Assembly (NCBI RefSeq): GCF_001038625.1
Contig: NZ_CP011803.1
Span: forward strand, 3,410,001-3,474,000
Source: Clostridium carboxidivorans P7
GTDB lineage: Bacteria; Bacillota; Clostridia; Clostridiales; Clostridiaceae
DNA: 64,000 nucleotides
Reading direction: 5' to 3'
Position 1 is the first letter of the stretch, and each line of letters starts with the position of its first letter. Below the pieces are notes generated by a model. It worked only from the letters and a program-made list of their open reading frames with translations. It was not told the origin of the DNA and made no database searches. The translations under genes were made by a program, and so were the position numbers. Positions 44,254 through 53,323 of this stretch are shown one piece after another.

Positions 44254-46245
44254 AGATTCATATCCTTCTTTAATTAATCCCTTTCTGTAAGCTATGAGAA
44301 GCTTTTCTAAATCCTTTACTTGACTCTTAAGCTCCAATCCTTTATCAGTATCCGCTACTCGTTTTCTAGTTACTACATGCTCTAAAATTATGGTAGATGA
44401 TAAAATATCCCTATCATTTTTAACAGCATCCTTTATAGCCGCAAAAGGTTCATGAGATGTCAAAAGCAATCCATATGAATTATAAATCAATGTATATCCT
44501 GCTATTCCTGTTTGTGGTTGATATGCTTTACAAAATCCACCATCTATTACAAGAAGCCTTCCATTAGCTTTTATAGGACTTTCCCCTTCTTTTGTCTTAA
44601 CTGGTATATGTCCATTAACAATGTGTGAATTATCAGGATCTAAATTGAATTCAGTTAAAATATTCTTACATATTTTCTCATTGTCTCTGTATTTATAATA
44701 ATAATTTTTCTCTTCATAATGCGTATCTTTGTCATCTATAAAATATCTTTCAAATGTAGTCATCCTGCTCTTTCCAAAAACCGGTGAATTCGGACCACAC
44801 CATAAATACCACATCATATCCATACCATAATTTTTAAGTTCCATATCATTTTTAAAGAAAAATGAATCTCTTGCTACACGATCAAATCTATCCAGCAAAG
44901 CTTTTCCACTATATTTTATATTTCCTATTTTAACCTCTTTAAAACTTCCATTTTCATTTAATGGAATGCATCCATGATATAAAAGGTTAGAATTATATGC
45001 TAAATACATGTTTCCTTTACTATACAAAAATTTAATGTGCTTTTGAAGTTTTTCACTATTTATGAAGGAACGAGTTAACTTATTTATTAAATCTCTCTCT
45101 CCCTCCGTCAATTCATAAGGATTTTTCCAATCTATAGTTGGAAATGTAGTATCATTTAACTTATATGTTTTTCCATATAAGTTTATTTCTCCTGTTTCTA
45201 TATTTATTTTATCTAATAGCATCCTATCATCCATCTGAAATTCTGGATGCTTCTTAATAATACTACCTTCTACTTTAAATTGGATTATCGAAATGGCTTT
45301 GTGCATTTTTGCTAAAAGATTTAACTCATTATTACTTATATCTTTATCTAGAGTTCTAGGTTTAAAACCTTTGCATTCATCCTTTTCATAAAATTCCATA
45401 GCATAAGTAGCAAGTGGTAATAAGTTGATTCCATATCCATCTTCAATGGTTCTTAAATTAGCATATCTTAAAGATATTCTAAGAACATTACATATGCAAG
45501 CTTCACATCCTGCTGCTGCACCCATCCATAATATATCATGATTTCCCCATTGGATATCTACAGAATGATGCTTTATTAAAGCTTCCATAATAATATCTGC
45601 ACCAGGACCTCTATCATAAATATCTCCTATAATATGAAGTCTATCTACTACCAAATTTTGTATAACTTTAGATATAGCTATAATAAATTCTCCAGCTCTA
45701 TCTATGTCTATTATAGTTTTTATAATTCCATTATAGTACGCATGTTTGTCTACTCCATCTTCTTGCTCATGAAGTAATTCTTCTATTATATATGCAAAAT
45801 CCTGAGGTAAAGCTTTTCTCACTTTTGACCTTGTATATTTCGAACATATATTTTTACATAATTCAATAAGTTGATATAAAGTAATTTTATACCAATCTTC
45901 TGCACTAGCCTCTGTTTGTTCTATCAATTCCAACTTTTGTTCTGGATAATAAACAAGAGTAGCTAAAGCAGCCTTTTGTTTTTCCCTCAAAGAATTACCA
46001 AAAACATCATCTATTTTTCTCTTAATAACTCCTGAAGCATTTTTCAGCATATGGGTAAAAGATTCATATTCTCCATGTATATCACTTATAAAGTGCTCTG
46101 TTCCTTTTGGCAAATTTAAAATAGCCTGTAAATTTATAATTTCTGTACTTGCACTTGATATAGTTGGATATTGATTAGAAAGTAATTGAAGATATCTAAG
46201 GTCTTTTTCTATTATTTCTAAATTATCTTCATCATAGAAAATCAT
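44245..46245 (-). CDS. fbp: Fructose-1,6-bisphosphatase, class 3
   Basis: 666 aa from the ATG at 46245, placed seven bases after GGAG (AGAAGGAGAAGAAAT). The longer ATG at 46278 has no binding site. [22 protein letters not shown] and [10 protein letters not shown] are the metallophosphatase motifs of the Firmicute-type FBPase III. It hydrolyses fructose 1,6-bisphosphate to fructose 6-phosphate in gluconeogenesis. Monocistronic. Confidence 0.95.
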   Translation of the reverse strand: MIFYDEDNLEIIEKDLRYLQLLSNQYPTISSASTEIINLQAILNLPKGTEHFISDIHGEYESFTHMLKNASGVIKRKIDDVFGNSLREKQKAALATLVYYPEQKLELIEQTEASAEDWYKITLYQLIELCKNICSKYTRSKVRKALPQDFAYIIEELLHEQEDGVDKHAYYNGIIKTIIDIDRAGEFIIAISKVIQNLVVDRLHIIGDIYDRGPGADIIMEALIKHHSVDIQWGNHDILWMGAAAGCEACICNVLRISLRYANLRTIEDGYGINLLPLATYAMEFYEKDECKGFKPRTLDKDISNNELNLLAKMHKAISIIQFKVEGSIIKKHPEFQMDDRMLLDKINIETGEINLYGKTYKLNDTTFPTIDWKNPYELTEGERDLINKLTRSFINSEKLQKHIKFLYSKGNMYLAYNSNLLYHGCIPLNENGSFKEVKIGNIKYSGKALLDRFDRVARDSFFFKNDMELKNYGMDMMWYLWCGPNSPVFGKSRMTTFERYFIDDKDTHYEEKNYYYKYRDNEKICKNILTEFNLDPDNSHIVNGHIPVKTKEGESPIKANGRLLVIDGGFCKAYQPQTGIAGYTLIYNSYGLLLTSHEPFAAIKDAVKNDRDILSSTIILEHVVTRKRVADTDKGLELKSQVKDLEKLLIAYRKGLIKEGYESKW

Positions 46246-46278
46246 ATTTCTTCTCCTTCTATAATTTTTCATTTCCAT

Positions 46279-46582
46279 AATAATAATGTTATACTTTATT
46301 TTATGCTAACAACATATTTACTGCTATTAGCACAGTAATAGTATAGCATATTTATTTATATTTGAACACTTTATATTTTACTTCTAACACTTAAACAAAC
46401 TTTCATTTCTTGATATTTTAAAGCTTTATCTATTCTTATCTTTATGTAATAAATAACTTATAGTTTCCTATATTCCTTTAAATATACTTTTTACATTTTT
46501 CATGTTTTATTTTTATTTAATGAATTTTTTTCCATAATTTTTTTATAATTTTATATTTATTAGGAAAAAATATATTTTTCCA
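46279..46582. other. AT-rich divergent promoter region of fbp and the AbrB-like gene
   Basis: About 80% A+T with no ORF seen. It must contain the fbp promoter, which I could not place. Confidence 0.45.
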
Positions 46583-46612
46583 TTGACTAATAATAACATT
46601 AGTGTTATTATT
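46583..46612 (+). promoter_or_regulatory. Promoter of the AbrB-like gene with a palindrome filling its spacer
   Basis: TTGACT (46583-46588) and TATTAT (46606-46611) are 17 bp apart. The palindrome AATAATAACA-TTAG-TGTTATTATT (46589-46612) begins right after the -35 and covers the -10. This suits an operator, possibly for autoregulation. Confidence 0.65.
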
Positions 46613-46651
46613 TAAGTAATAAAAGTCGAATTTTGTTTTAGGAGGAAGAAA

Positions 46652-46897
46652 ATGAAGTCAACAGGAATTGTAAGAAAAGTTGATGAGCTTGGAAGAATAG
46701 TTTTACCTATAGAATTAAGAAGAACTCTTGATATTGCTATTAAGGATCCTTTAGGAATATATGTAGAAGGAAATCATATCATATTTAAAAAATATAATCC
46801 TTCCTGCATGTTCTGTGGTGATGCTAAAGATGTAGTAAACTACAAAGGTAAAAACATTTGCAAGCATTGTTTCGAAGAATTAAAAAAATCCATATAA
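46652..46897 (+). CDS. AbrB/SpoVT-type transition-state regulator
   Basis: 81 aa. Residues 1-50 form the swapped-hairpin DNA-binding domain: MKSTGIVRKVDELGRIVLPIELRRTLDI, then the FKKY strand. The C-terminal part has CMFCG (52-56) and CKHC (71-74), a small zinc site in place of the AbrB multimerisation domain. In clostridia such proteins repress sporulation and solvent or toxin genes. Start ATG behind AGGAGG. A palindrome in its promoter suggests autoregulation. Confidence 0.9.
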   Translation: MKSTGIVRKVDELGRIVLPIELRRTLDIAIKDPLGIYVEGNHIIFKKYNPSCMFCGDAKDVVNYKGKNICKHCFEELKKSI

Positions 46898-46903
46898 GAC
46901 AAG

Positions 46904-46945
46904 CTATGCAAGATATATCGCAAAGTTATATCTTGCATAACTTAT
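46904..46945 (+). terminator. Terminator of the AbrB-like gene
   Basis: TATGCAAGATATA pairs with TATATCTTGCATA around a loop; ACTTATTTT follows. Confidence 0.7.
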
Positions 46946-47035
46946 TTTACACGTTTTTCTATAAAAAGCACAATTGATTTGTAGCTTTTTATTTTTTTCT
47001 TTTATTGAAATTTTCTAAAAACTCTTGGACGTTTA

Positions 47036-47063
47036 TTGACTTTTTATTCCACTATGATATAAT
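47036..47063 (+). promoter_or_regulatory. Strong promoter of an unassigned RNA
   Basis: TTGACT (47036-47041) and TATAAT (47058-47063) are 16 bp apart. No coding sequence follows within the next 250 bp on this strand. Confidence 0.7.
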
Positions 47064-47069
47064 GTCTAT

Positions 47070-47312
47070 TAACAGCCTTTATATATTGCTGTTAGTAGTT
47101 CTTAATACAATTTGTTTAAAACTCTTCCCCTGAATATATGATATTTTATCTTTTTTTGAACATTTAAGTAAAAAATTTTTAATACTATTTAAATTATATC
47201 TTTCAATAGAAAGGATTGATTTAAAATTCAAAAAGTATACGGAATCCCTATAGTCGAATTGAGAACTACTTAAAACAGCTGATTATGTTTAACACAATCA
47301 GCTGTTTTTTAT
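47070..47312 (+). ncRNA. Candidate small RNA of about 243 nt (possibly 6S-like)
   Basis: It runs from a strong promoter to a strong intrinsic terminator (47272-47310: AAAACAGCTGATT with AATCAGCTGTTTT, then T6). It opens with a hairpin (TAACAGC 47070-47076 with GCTGTTA 47088-47094). GTAGTTCT (47095-47102) pairs exactly with AGAACTAC (47262-47269), closing a long rod-like domain with C-rich loops (CTTCCCC, ATCCC). There is no ORF with a binding site. The rod shape recalls 6S RNA; the C-rich loops recall Gram-positive regulatory RNAs. The class is not settled. Confidence 0.6.
47272..47310. terminator. Terminator shared by the RNA candidate and the chemoreceptor gene
   Basis: AAAACAGCTGATT pairs exactly with AATCAGCTGTTTT; T-runs lie on both sides. 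Confidence 0.85.
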
Positions 47313-47316
47313 TTTA

Positions 47317-49344
47317 TTAAATTTTAAACTTATTTGTTTCTAAATTAAGTTCCTGTGCTACTTCATTTAATTCTGATGCAAATTTTGAAACACTCTCTGT
47401 ATTCGCCAGCATCTCTTCTGACGATGCTGAAATTTCTTCTGAAGATGCTGAAGTTTCTTGTGACACAGCAGTAACTGATTCCACCTTGTTCATAATAGTT
47501 TCCTTAGACTCCATTGTTTTCTCAATAGATTTATAAGTATCCTGTACTAGTGGTGATATTTTAGATGATGCATTAAGCATATCTTCAAAAGATGCCACAG
47601 TTATATTTACTGTATCCTTTTGCTTTCCTAAAAGATTTTTAACTTGTTCTGATGTATTCATTACATTTGAAGTTTCACTGCTTATAGATTGAATTAACTT
47701 TTGTATTTTTCCTGTTGATTCTTGGGATTGTTCTGCAAGTGTTCTCACTTCATCTGCCACTACAGCAAAACCTTTTCCTGCTTCACCAGCTCTAGCAGCT
47801 TCAATAGCAGCATTTAGAGCAAGTAAATTAGTTTGTTCTGATATTTCATTAATTACATCAGTTATACTTCCTACTTGAGATACACTTGAATTTAAATTGG
47901 CAATCTTATCAGATACTATATCAAAAGACTCTTTTATATTTTCAATAGATTTCAAAAGAATTTCTATCTGAGATTTTCCTACTTTAGCTTTTTCTTCTGT
48001 TTCCTGTGAACTTTCCTTAACGCAGGATATTTTAATGTATATATTTTGGAGTTCTTCAGACAAGTTAGATATATTATTGACTACATCAACTAAATCATTT
48101 GCTTGCTTTGTTGCTCCGCTGGTAACATCCTGTACTGCACTTGTTACTTCATCAGCTGCACTGGCCATTTGCTTAGCATTATTACTTAAATCAGATGACA
48201 TGCTGCTTACTCTAGAAGCTTCATTTTTTAAATTTCCTATAGTTATCTTTAAACTGTCTGACATGGATTTAAAACTTTTTCCTAAAACTCCAATTTCATC
48301 ATTACTTAAAACTTCAATCTCATTATTAAATTCTCCCTTTGCAACTTTTCCAGCTACTTCTACCAAACTATTAAGTGGTTTTATTATTCTTTTAGCAACT
48401 GCAAGCATAATAGCAGCAAATATTACAAATGCAATTATTGAAATAACTACTATCATTCCTACCATAGCATTAATAGTTTTATGTACACTTTCTGTAGAAA
48501 GGCCTACATCTATAGCTCCTATATGAGTGTTATTCTTGTAGACAGGTACAATTACATCATATACTTCAGTTTTTCCTTTGTATTTATATGTAGATGAGTA
48601 AATTTTTCCATCCACTGCTGCCGTTTTGCTTCCCTCATCATCAAGCACTTTTCCTATTCTATCTTTTTCGCTATGAGCTGTTGCTTTTAAATTTTTATCT
48701 ATAAATAAAGCATAAACTATACCTTTATCACTAGACATTAATTCATTAATTAAAGATTGAGTTTCCACGCTTGCATTTAATTTTTGAACTTTATTAGCAA
48801 GGATTCCTATTTGGACTATTCCTCCATCAGGTTTTCTAACATATCCGTATTTGTAATAATTATTATTCTCTCTGCTCTTTCTTATGTTCTCCATTAACTC
48901 TGTTCTTTCTCCTGTAATTACAGCATAAGATATATGCTTACTATCAAATACAGAACCTATACTGGATGGTAAATTAGCATATACTATCTTACCACTAGGA
49001 TCTGTAACATTTATTTCATCTACTTCAAATTGCTTTGCCAGCTGAACTAAATAGTCGCTGTTCACTTTATCTGAATTTGCTCCTATAAAGCTTCCTAATG
49101 TTTTTATTCTGGTTTCTATGGATTCATTTAATGTATCCATAGTACTACTGTTTTTACCCATTTCACTAGATATTTCTTTTCCTATGTTTGTCCCATTTAT
49201 TTTCATTTGTTCCATGAGTTTTGATTTTGTTTCCACTATAGATACTGTGGCTATTATAACTATAACTGAAAATATAATAATTAGAGGCATAACAAGAACT
49301 TTAAATTTTATAGATTTACTTTTAGACAAAAAATTTTTATTCAT
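47317..49344 (-). CDS. Methyl-accepting chemotaxis protein with extracellular Cache-type sensor
   Basis: 675 aa. TM1 is near residues 12-30 ([23 protein letters not shown]) and TM2 near 292-315 ([21 protein letters not shown]). Between them lies a sensor domain of about 260 residues with [14 protein letters not shown] and [23 protein letters not shown], as in Cache domains. HAMP follows TM2, then a long coiled-coil signalling domain with the hairpin tip [37 protein letters not shown]. It signals ligand binding to CheA. The ligand is unknown. Start ATG behind AAAGGA. Confidence 0.93.
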   Translation of the reverse strand: MNKNFLSKSKSIKFKVLVMPLIIIFSVIVIIATVSIVETKSKLMEQMKINGTNIGKEISSEMGKNSSTMDTLNESIETRIKTLGSFIGANSDKVNSDYLVQLAKQFEVDEINVTDPSGKIVYANLPSSIGSVFDSKHISYAVITGERTELMENIRKSRENNNYYKYGYVRKPDGGIVQIGILANKVQKLNASVETQSLINELMSSDKGIVYALFIDKNLKATAHSEKDRIGKVLDDEGSKTAAVDGKIYSSTYKYKGKTEVYDVIVPVYKNNTHIGAIDVGLSTESVHKTINAMVGMIVVISIIAFVIFAAIMLAVAKRIIKPLNSLVEVAGKVAKGEFNNEIEVLSNDEIGVLGKSFKSMSDSLKITIGNLKNEASRVSSMSSDLSNNAKQMASAADEVTSAVQDVTSGATKQANDLVDVVNNISNLSEELQNIYIKISCVKESSQETEEKAKVGKSQIEILLKSIENIKESFDIVSDKIANLNSSVSQVGSITDVINEISEQTNLLALNAAIEAARAGEAGKGFAVVADEVRTLAEQSQESTGKIQKLIQSISSETSNVMNTSEQVKNLLGKQKDTVNITVASFEDMLNASSKISPLVQDTYKSIEKTMESKETIMNKVESVTAVSQETSASSEEISASSEEMLANTESVSKFASELNEVAQELNLETNKFKI

Positions 49345-49521
49345 AGATCTAGTCCTTTCTTATAAGTTTTTTATAAATCCTTTAACATTATTTTACACAA
49401 TATGATTTATACTACAATTTAATTATGTTTTACTAAATTGCAATAATAATAATATCATACCTTTTATTTAAAATCATTAGTTATTGGAATTTTCTATAGG
49501 TACATATATTAATCTCATAAA

Positions 49522-49558
49522 AAATAATGAATGGTAATAAGATTACCATTCATTATTT
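49522..49558. repeat. Left 37-bp target duplication of IS copy 2 (a whole stem-loop)
   Basis: AAATAATGAATGGTAAT pairs with ATTACCATTCATTATTT; identical to 51170-51206. Confidence 0.9.
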
Positions 49559-49597
49559 CAGATTGTTCATAAACCCAGCATTTTTAAAGTGCTGGGT

Positions 49598-50452
49598 TTA
49601 ATTTTGTCTTAAATATTTATGCGGTAGCATATAAAAAGAGAATGTTATCCATAAATTGGTTAGTGAATTCTTTAAAAATTGCAAAAATAGGTGCGATAGC
49701 ACCCTGGCTATCTTTTTCATATTCTGAACTGCTGCTGTTAACAAACATTGTTCAGAAACTTTTTTAATTCCACGCATGCGACAATAGCGCAGACCATGGA
49801 GATTTTTTGAATCTGCAAAGCTACGCTCGATAGTTTCTTTTCTTCTTTTATATAGCCATTTTCCTTTATCAGTCTTAGTAAATTTGATTACTTCATCCTT
49901 GTAATCTTCCCAGACATGGCGATAAACAACTTTTCTTTTGCTTTTATCTGATAAGCAATTTTCTTTTTTATTGCATTGGCTGCAGTACTCGATTTTACAT
50001 ACATATTCTCTATAACCATCACGGTTAGTAGTTCTATATTCTAATGCTCTTAAATCTGGACAATAATATACATCTTGTTCTTTAACATATTGGAATCTAA
50101 ATTTAGTAAATTTACCTTTTACATGAGGACTACGTCTATAGCCCATAACTGCTTTTAGTTCTCGTTCAAATATTTGTTTACAAATATTATTAGTAGAATA
50201 ACCAGCATCGGCTCCAACATATTTAGTTTGCAAATTAAACTTTTTAATTTGAACATCTAGTCTTTCTATATAAGGATCTACATCATTTATGTTACCAGGC
50301 GTTACATAAACATCTGTTATTATGTTATACTTTCCATCTACAGTTCTATGATCTAAATAAAAAAATCCTTTTGGTTTTCCATCCCTATGCATATAGCCAC
50401 TATCAGGGTCTGTAGTACTGGTCTTAATTTCTTTAGTTTTTTCTATTTTATC
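49598..50452 (-). CDS. IS1182-type transposase, C-terminal part (copy 2)
   Basis: The translation is identical to that of copy 1: second Asp in VGADAGYS and Glu in ERSFADSK. The -1 phase is open from the slippery site at 50452; the first ATG is at 50392. It is expressed as the second half of a fusion, if the frameshift operates. Confidence 0.85.
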   Translation of the reverse strand, partial: DKIEKTKEIKTSTTDPDSGYMHRDGKPKGFFYLDHRTVDGKYNIITDVYVTPGNINDVDPYIERLDVQIKKFNLQTKYVGADAGYSTNNICKQIFERELKAVMGYRRSPHVKGKFTKFRFQYVKEQDVYYCPDLRALEYRTTNRDGYREYVCKIEYCSQCNKKENCLSDKSKRKVVYRHVWEDYKDEVIKFTKTDKGKWLYKRRKETIERSFADSKNLHGLRYCRMRGIKKVSEQCLLTAAVQNMKKIARVLSHLFLQFLKNSLTNLWITFSFYMLPHKYLRQN

Positions 50453-51033
50453 TTTTTTTTTAGAGGTTGTTTTCCATGAGCTACTCTATCCTTATTAATG
50501 TCTTCTTCTAACTCATTAAAATAGTCTTTGGTTGATTGTGTAATTTGTTCTTTTGTAAACTTGTTTTTATTAGCGTTAGCTTTCAAATGTGTAGAATCTG
50601 TATATAGAATTTTACCATCTACCAATTTTTTATTTATTGCTTGAAATACAATATTATCGAAGATTTCTTGGTATATATTTGTATCCTTAAATCTTGTTAT
50701 TCTATTTTGGCTTATAGTAGAATGACTTGGGATTTTATCTGTTAATGAAAATCCTAAAAACCAGCGATAAGCTACATTTACTTCAATTTCTTTCACGAGC
50801 TGTCGCTCTGATCTTATTGCAAATAAGTAACCTATAAATAACATTTTGAATAAAACTACTGGCTGAATTGCTGGTCGTCCATTATCAGGACAATAGAAGT
50901 CCTTAGTTAAATCTCTTATAAATGAAAAATCTATATATTTATCAATTTTCCTTAAGATATGATCTTTGGGAACTAAATTTTCTATATATACTAACTCTAA
51001 TTGTTGCTGTGCAGAATTATTTTCTTTAATCAT
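50443..51033 (-). CDS. IS1182-type transposase, N-terminal part (copy 2)
   Basis: The 196-aa product is identical to that of copy 1 and carries the first catalytic Asp (ILYTDSTHLK). The same nine-A run (50453-50461 on the plus strand as T9) forms the A AAA AAG slippery heptamer. Because both copies share it, this is the normal state of the element, not decay of one copy. Confidence 0.88.
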   Translation of the reverse strand: MIKENNSAQQQLELVYIENLVPKDHILRKIDKYIDFSFIRDLTKDFYCPDNGRPAIQPVVLFKMLFIGYLFAIRSERQLVKEIEVNVAYRWFLGFSLTDKIPSHSTISQNRITRFKDTNIYQEIFDNIVFQAINKKLVDGKILYTDSTHLKANANKNKFTKEQITQSTKDYFNELEEDINKDRVAHGKQPLKKKIK

Positions 51034-51169
51034 AATAGTTAACTCCTTAAAAAATCTGATATTATATTAATTCTACACAAAATCTTAAAATCCTTTTTGA
51101 ATTAAAAAAAAGCCCTATCGGGCTAAAAATTTAAAAGGCTGCTGACAAAATATGTTTATCAACAGCCTG

Positions 51170-51206
51170 AAATAATGAATGGTAATAAGATTACCATTCA
51201 TTATTT
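51170..51206. repeat. Right 37-bp target duplication of IS copy 2; terminator of the L,D-transpeptidase gene
   Basis: A perfect stem-loop overlapping the stop codon at 51201, identical to 49522-49558. It still works as a terminator for the gene despite the insertion. Confidence 0.9.
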
Positions 51207-51863
51207 GTAAATTTCTATAGTTGTTCCATTTGGTGCATATTGTTTTAATATATTAATATCTTCATCAGTTAATGCAATACATCCATAGCTCCAATCATAT
51301 TTATTTCCACCGCCATGCAATCCTATCTCTCCACCTAAAGGGGTATTCCATGGTGGTTGCTTTTTATTATTTATGGCTCTTTCTATTCTTTTATAGACAG
51401 CTTCATTTATAAGTCCCTGTTGTAATCCTCTTTTAGCATCTTCAATATTTGGATAACTTATACCAATAAAGTAAGTATATTTTGTATTTCCATTTCTATA
51501 ACATATATAATAACTTCCTTCTGGAGTTTTATTGTCTCCTTCTTTTTCTTTATATCCTTCTGGCGACCTCCCTAACCCAATTTTAAATCTTCCTACTAAT
51601 TTATCGCTAGAATAAAGTTCTAATACTCTTCTTTTTTTATACACCTTAATCGAAGCCTTTTCAGCAACAGCATCTTTTTTATTAAAAAAAAGCTTTTCAT
51701 TTTCTTTTGTAGAATCAGTACTCTTTTGCACAGAAACCTGTTTGGCACTATCAGCCTCTTTTGTCTTTATATACTTTTTTATAGATATTCCAGAAACAAG
51801 TACAATTAAAAAAATACCAAATATTAAAAATACCAAAGGGAATTTCTTGTAATCATTTTTCAT
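51201..51863 (-). CDS. Membrane-anchored L,D-transpeptidase (YkuD domain)
   Basis: 220 aa. One N-terminal membrane helix (residues 9-26) and a polar linker precede the YkuD domain (about 70-220). The active-site motif reads LHGGGNKYDWSYGCIAL, with His183 and Cys195. It forms 3-3 cross-links or anchors proteins in peptidoglycan, outside the membrane. The start ATG has GGAGG. The downstream IS lies just past its terminator. Confidence 0.92.
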   Translation of the reverse strand: MKNDYKKFPLVFLIFGIFLIVLVSGISIKKYIKTKEADSAKQVSVQKSTDSTKENEKLFFNKKDAVAEKASIKVYKKRRVLELYSSDKLVGRFKIGLGRSPEGYKEKEGDNKTPEGSYYICYRNGNTKYTYFIGISYPNIEDAKRGLQQGLINEAVYKRIERAINNKKQPPWNTPLGGEIGLHGGGNKYDWSYGCIALTDEDINILKQYAPNGTTIEIYK

Positions 51864-51985
51864 GTTATACCTCCAGCTATTTTAACGATTTAAATTTTCT
51901 CTTCTTAATAATGATTTTCGTTAACTTTTTCATTTTCATTACTTATATTTAAACTTTATTATATAAAATATTCATTTAATGTTTG

Positions 51986-52414
51986 TCAAATTCCAACTAT
52001 TGATTTGATCCATTGTAGTAAACTGTCATTTTTCTTCCCCATAACCTTAAATTGATTATATCTCTTATTATATCTGTCTAAGCTAGCATTATATTCTGCT
52101 AAGCTACTTCTATATTCCGATAGCTTTTTATTATAAATTATAATACTGTTATTCCACTCCTCTATATTATCAGATTTTAATTTTCCTAGATTTGATTTCA
52201 TTTGTTCAAGTTCTTGATTTTTTTTAATTAATTCATTGCTCATCTTTTCAATATTTTTTCTATCATTTTCAATAGAAACATTCATCTCTTGAACTTCTTT
52301 AGAGTTTACAGTTGATTGACCACTTCTTAAATCTACAAGACCTGCTACCAAAACTAGAAATAGAATTCCTAATATGGCTACTATTTCAAACATAAGTGAC
52401 TTGAATTTATTCAT
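51986..52414 (-). CDS. Membrane-anchored coiled-coil protein of unknown function
   Basis: 142 aa. An N-terminal hydrophobic helix (FEIVAILGILFLVLVAGLVDL, about 9-29) is followed by a long heptad-rich coiled coil (40-120) with a repeated SxxAEYNASLDRYNK pattern. It is presumably outside the membrane. It lies just upstream of the L,D-transpeptidase on the same strand, so a wall-related role is possible. No family recognised. Confidence 0.65.
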   Translation of the reverse strand: MNKFKSLMFEIVAILGILFLVLVAGLVDLRSGQSTVNSKEVQEMNVSIENDRKNIEKMSNELIKKNQELEQMKSNLGKLKSDNIEEWNNSIIIYNKKLSEYRSSLAEYNASLDRYNKRYNQFKVMGKKNDSLLQWIKSIVGI

Positions 52415-52584
52415 AATATCATCCCCTAAATCACTAACGCATCATTTACTATTAATTCTATAATATACTTATTTTACCATATGTTTCAATATAATATATT
52501 ATTCTAAAATAAAAATTAATAATTAAAAACTTTTACCTTACAAAATAATATTAGATAAATCTTGGATTTAAATTTAAACACAAA

Positions 52585-52617
52585 AAATCCATAAACCTTT
52601 ATATAAAGTTTATGGAC
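52585..52617 (-). terminator. Terminator of the helicase-HD operon
   Basis: TCCATAAAC pairs with GTTTATGGA, followed by TTTTTTG on the minus strand. Confidence 0.8.
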
Positions 52618-52640
52618 TTTAATAATTTTAGTATTTTAAA

Positions 52641-53285
52641 TTATTTTTTAGAAGGCTTTCGTGTGAACCTTTTACATTTTTCAATAAAAGTACTTACATT
52701 ATTATTTTCTAACCTTATCCTTTCCGATGTCATACCACCTCTTCCTAATCTATCGCACAAAGAAAGTAATGCCACCTCTTTAAAATTCCCCTCTGATATC
52801 ATATCCTTAATGTTAGCAAAAGGCATATCTTTAACTACAAAAAGAGTCTGCATATGCCACCTTACTAAATAAGAAACTTTTTCTATAAAATCTTCGCTGC
52901 ATCCAAATTCCGTTAAAAAATCTACTGAAAGTTCTTTTCCAACTTTGTCATGATCGTAAGATGTTATTTTTCCCTTTCGCATCTTTGTAGTCGGTGCCTT
53001 TCCTAAATCATGCAGTAATGCTGACCACATAAACACCCTAGAATCTTCACTTTTATCCTTTCTCTTAGAAGCTTCATCTATAACAAGCATAGTATGATTC
53101 CAAACGTTTCCTTCTGAATGATGCAATGGAGACTGAGGAGTTTTCATTAAATCCTTAAACATAGTTAGTGGATATACTTTTTCAAACAATTCAGTTTCAG
53201 CTATAGAATTAAAATATTCAGACGGTCTTTCATCTTCCAGCAAGTGTTTATTGAAATTCTTAAATATCTCCTGTAAGTTTTCCAT
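52641..53285 (-). CDS. HD-domain phosphohydrolase
   Basis: 214 aa. EGNVWNHTMLVIDEA (first His), LLHDLGKAPTT (HD) and YDHDKVG (last residues) form the HD metal site in the order H...HD...H...D. It resembles the HD domain of CCA-adding enzymes, without the nucleotidyltransferase part. The substrate is unknown, a nucleotide or RNA end being likely. It is 38 bp downstream of the helicase gene, so it is probably co-transcribed. Confidence 0.85.
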   Translation of the reverse strand: MENLQEIFKNFNKHLLEDERPSEYFNSIAETELFEKVYPLTMFKDLMKTPQSPLHHSEGNVWNHTMLVIDEASKRKDKSEDSRVFMWSALLHDLGKAPTTKMRKGKITSYDHDKVGKELSVDFLTEFGCSEDFIEKVSYLVRWHMQTLFVVKDMPFANIKDMISEGNFKEVALLSLCDRLGRGGMTSERIRLENNNVSTFIEKCKRFTRKPSKK

Positions 53286-53323
53286 ATTAAGTACCTCTTT
53301 ACCATAATAATATTTAAACTATA

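Larger units (their letters stand above)
49559..51169 (-). mobile_element. IS1182-type insertion sequence, copy 2 (1611 bp)
   Basis: Same length and same encoded proteins as copy 1, but flanked by a different stem-loop duplicated as 37 bp. It has the same terminal inverted repeats and the same internal terminators. It has inserted in the terminator of the L,D-transpeptidase gene, in the same orientation as that gene. Confidence 0.92.

Noticed and set aside
38960..51206. The region between the IS copies as a composite transposon
   Set aside because: The two copies have different target duplications (41 and 37 bp), so they inserted independently. The genes between are largely housekeeping (cls, fbp).
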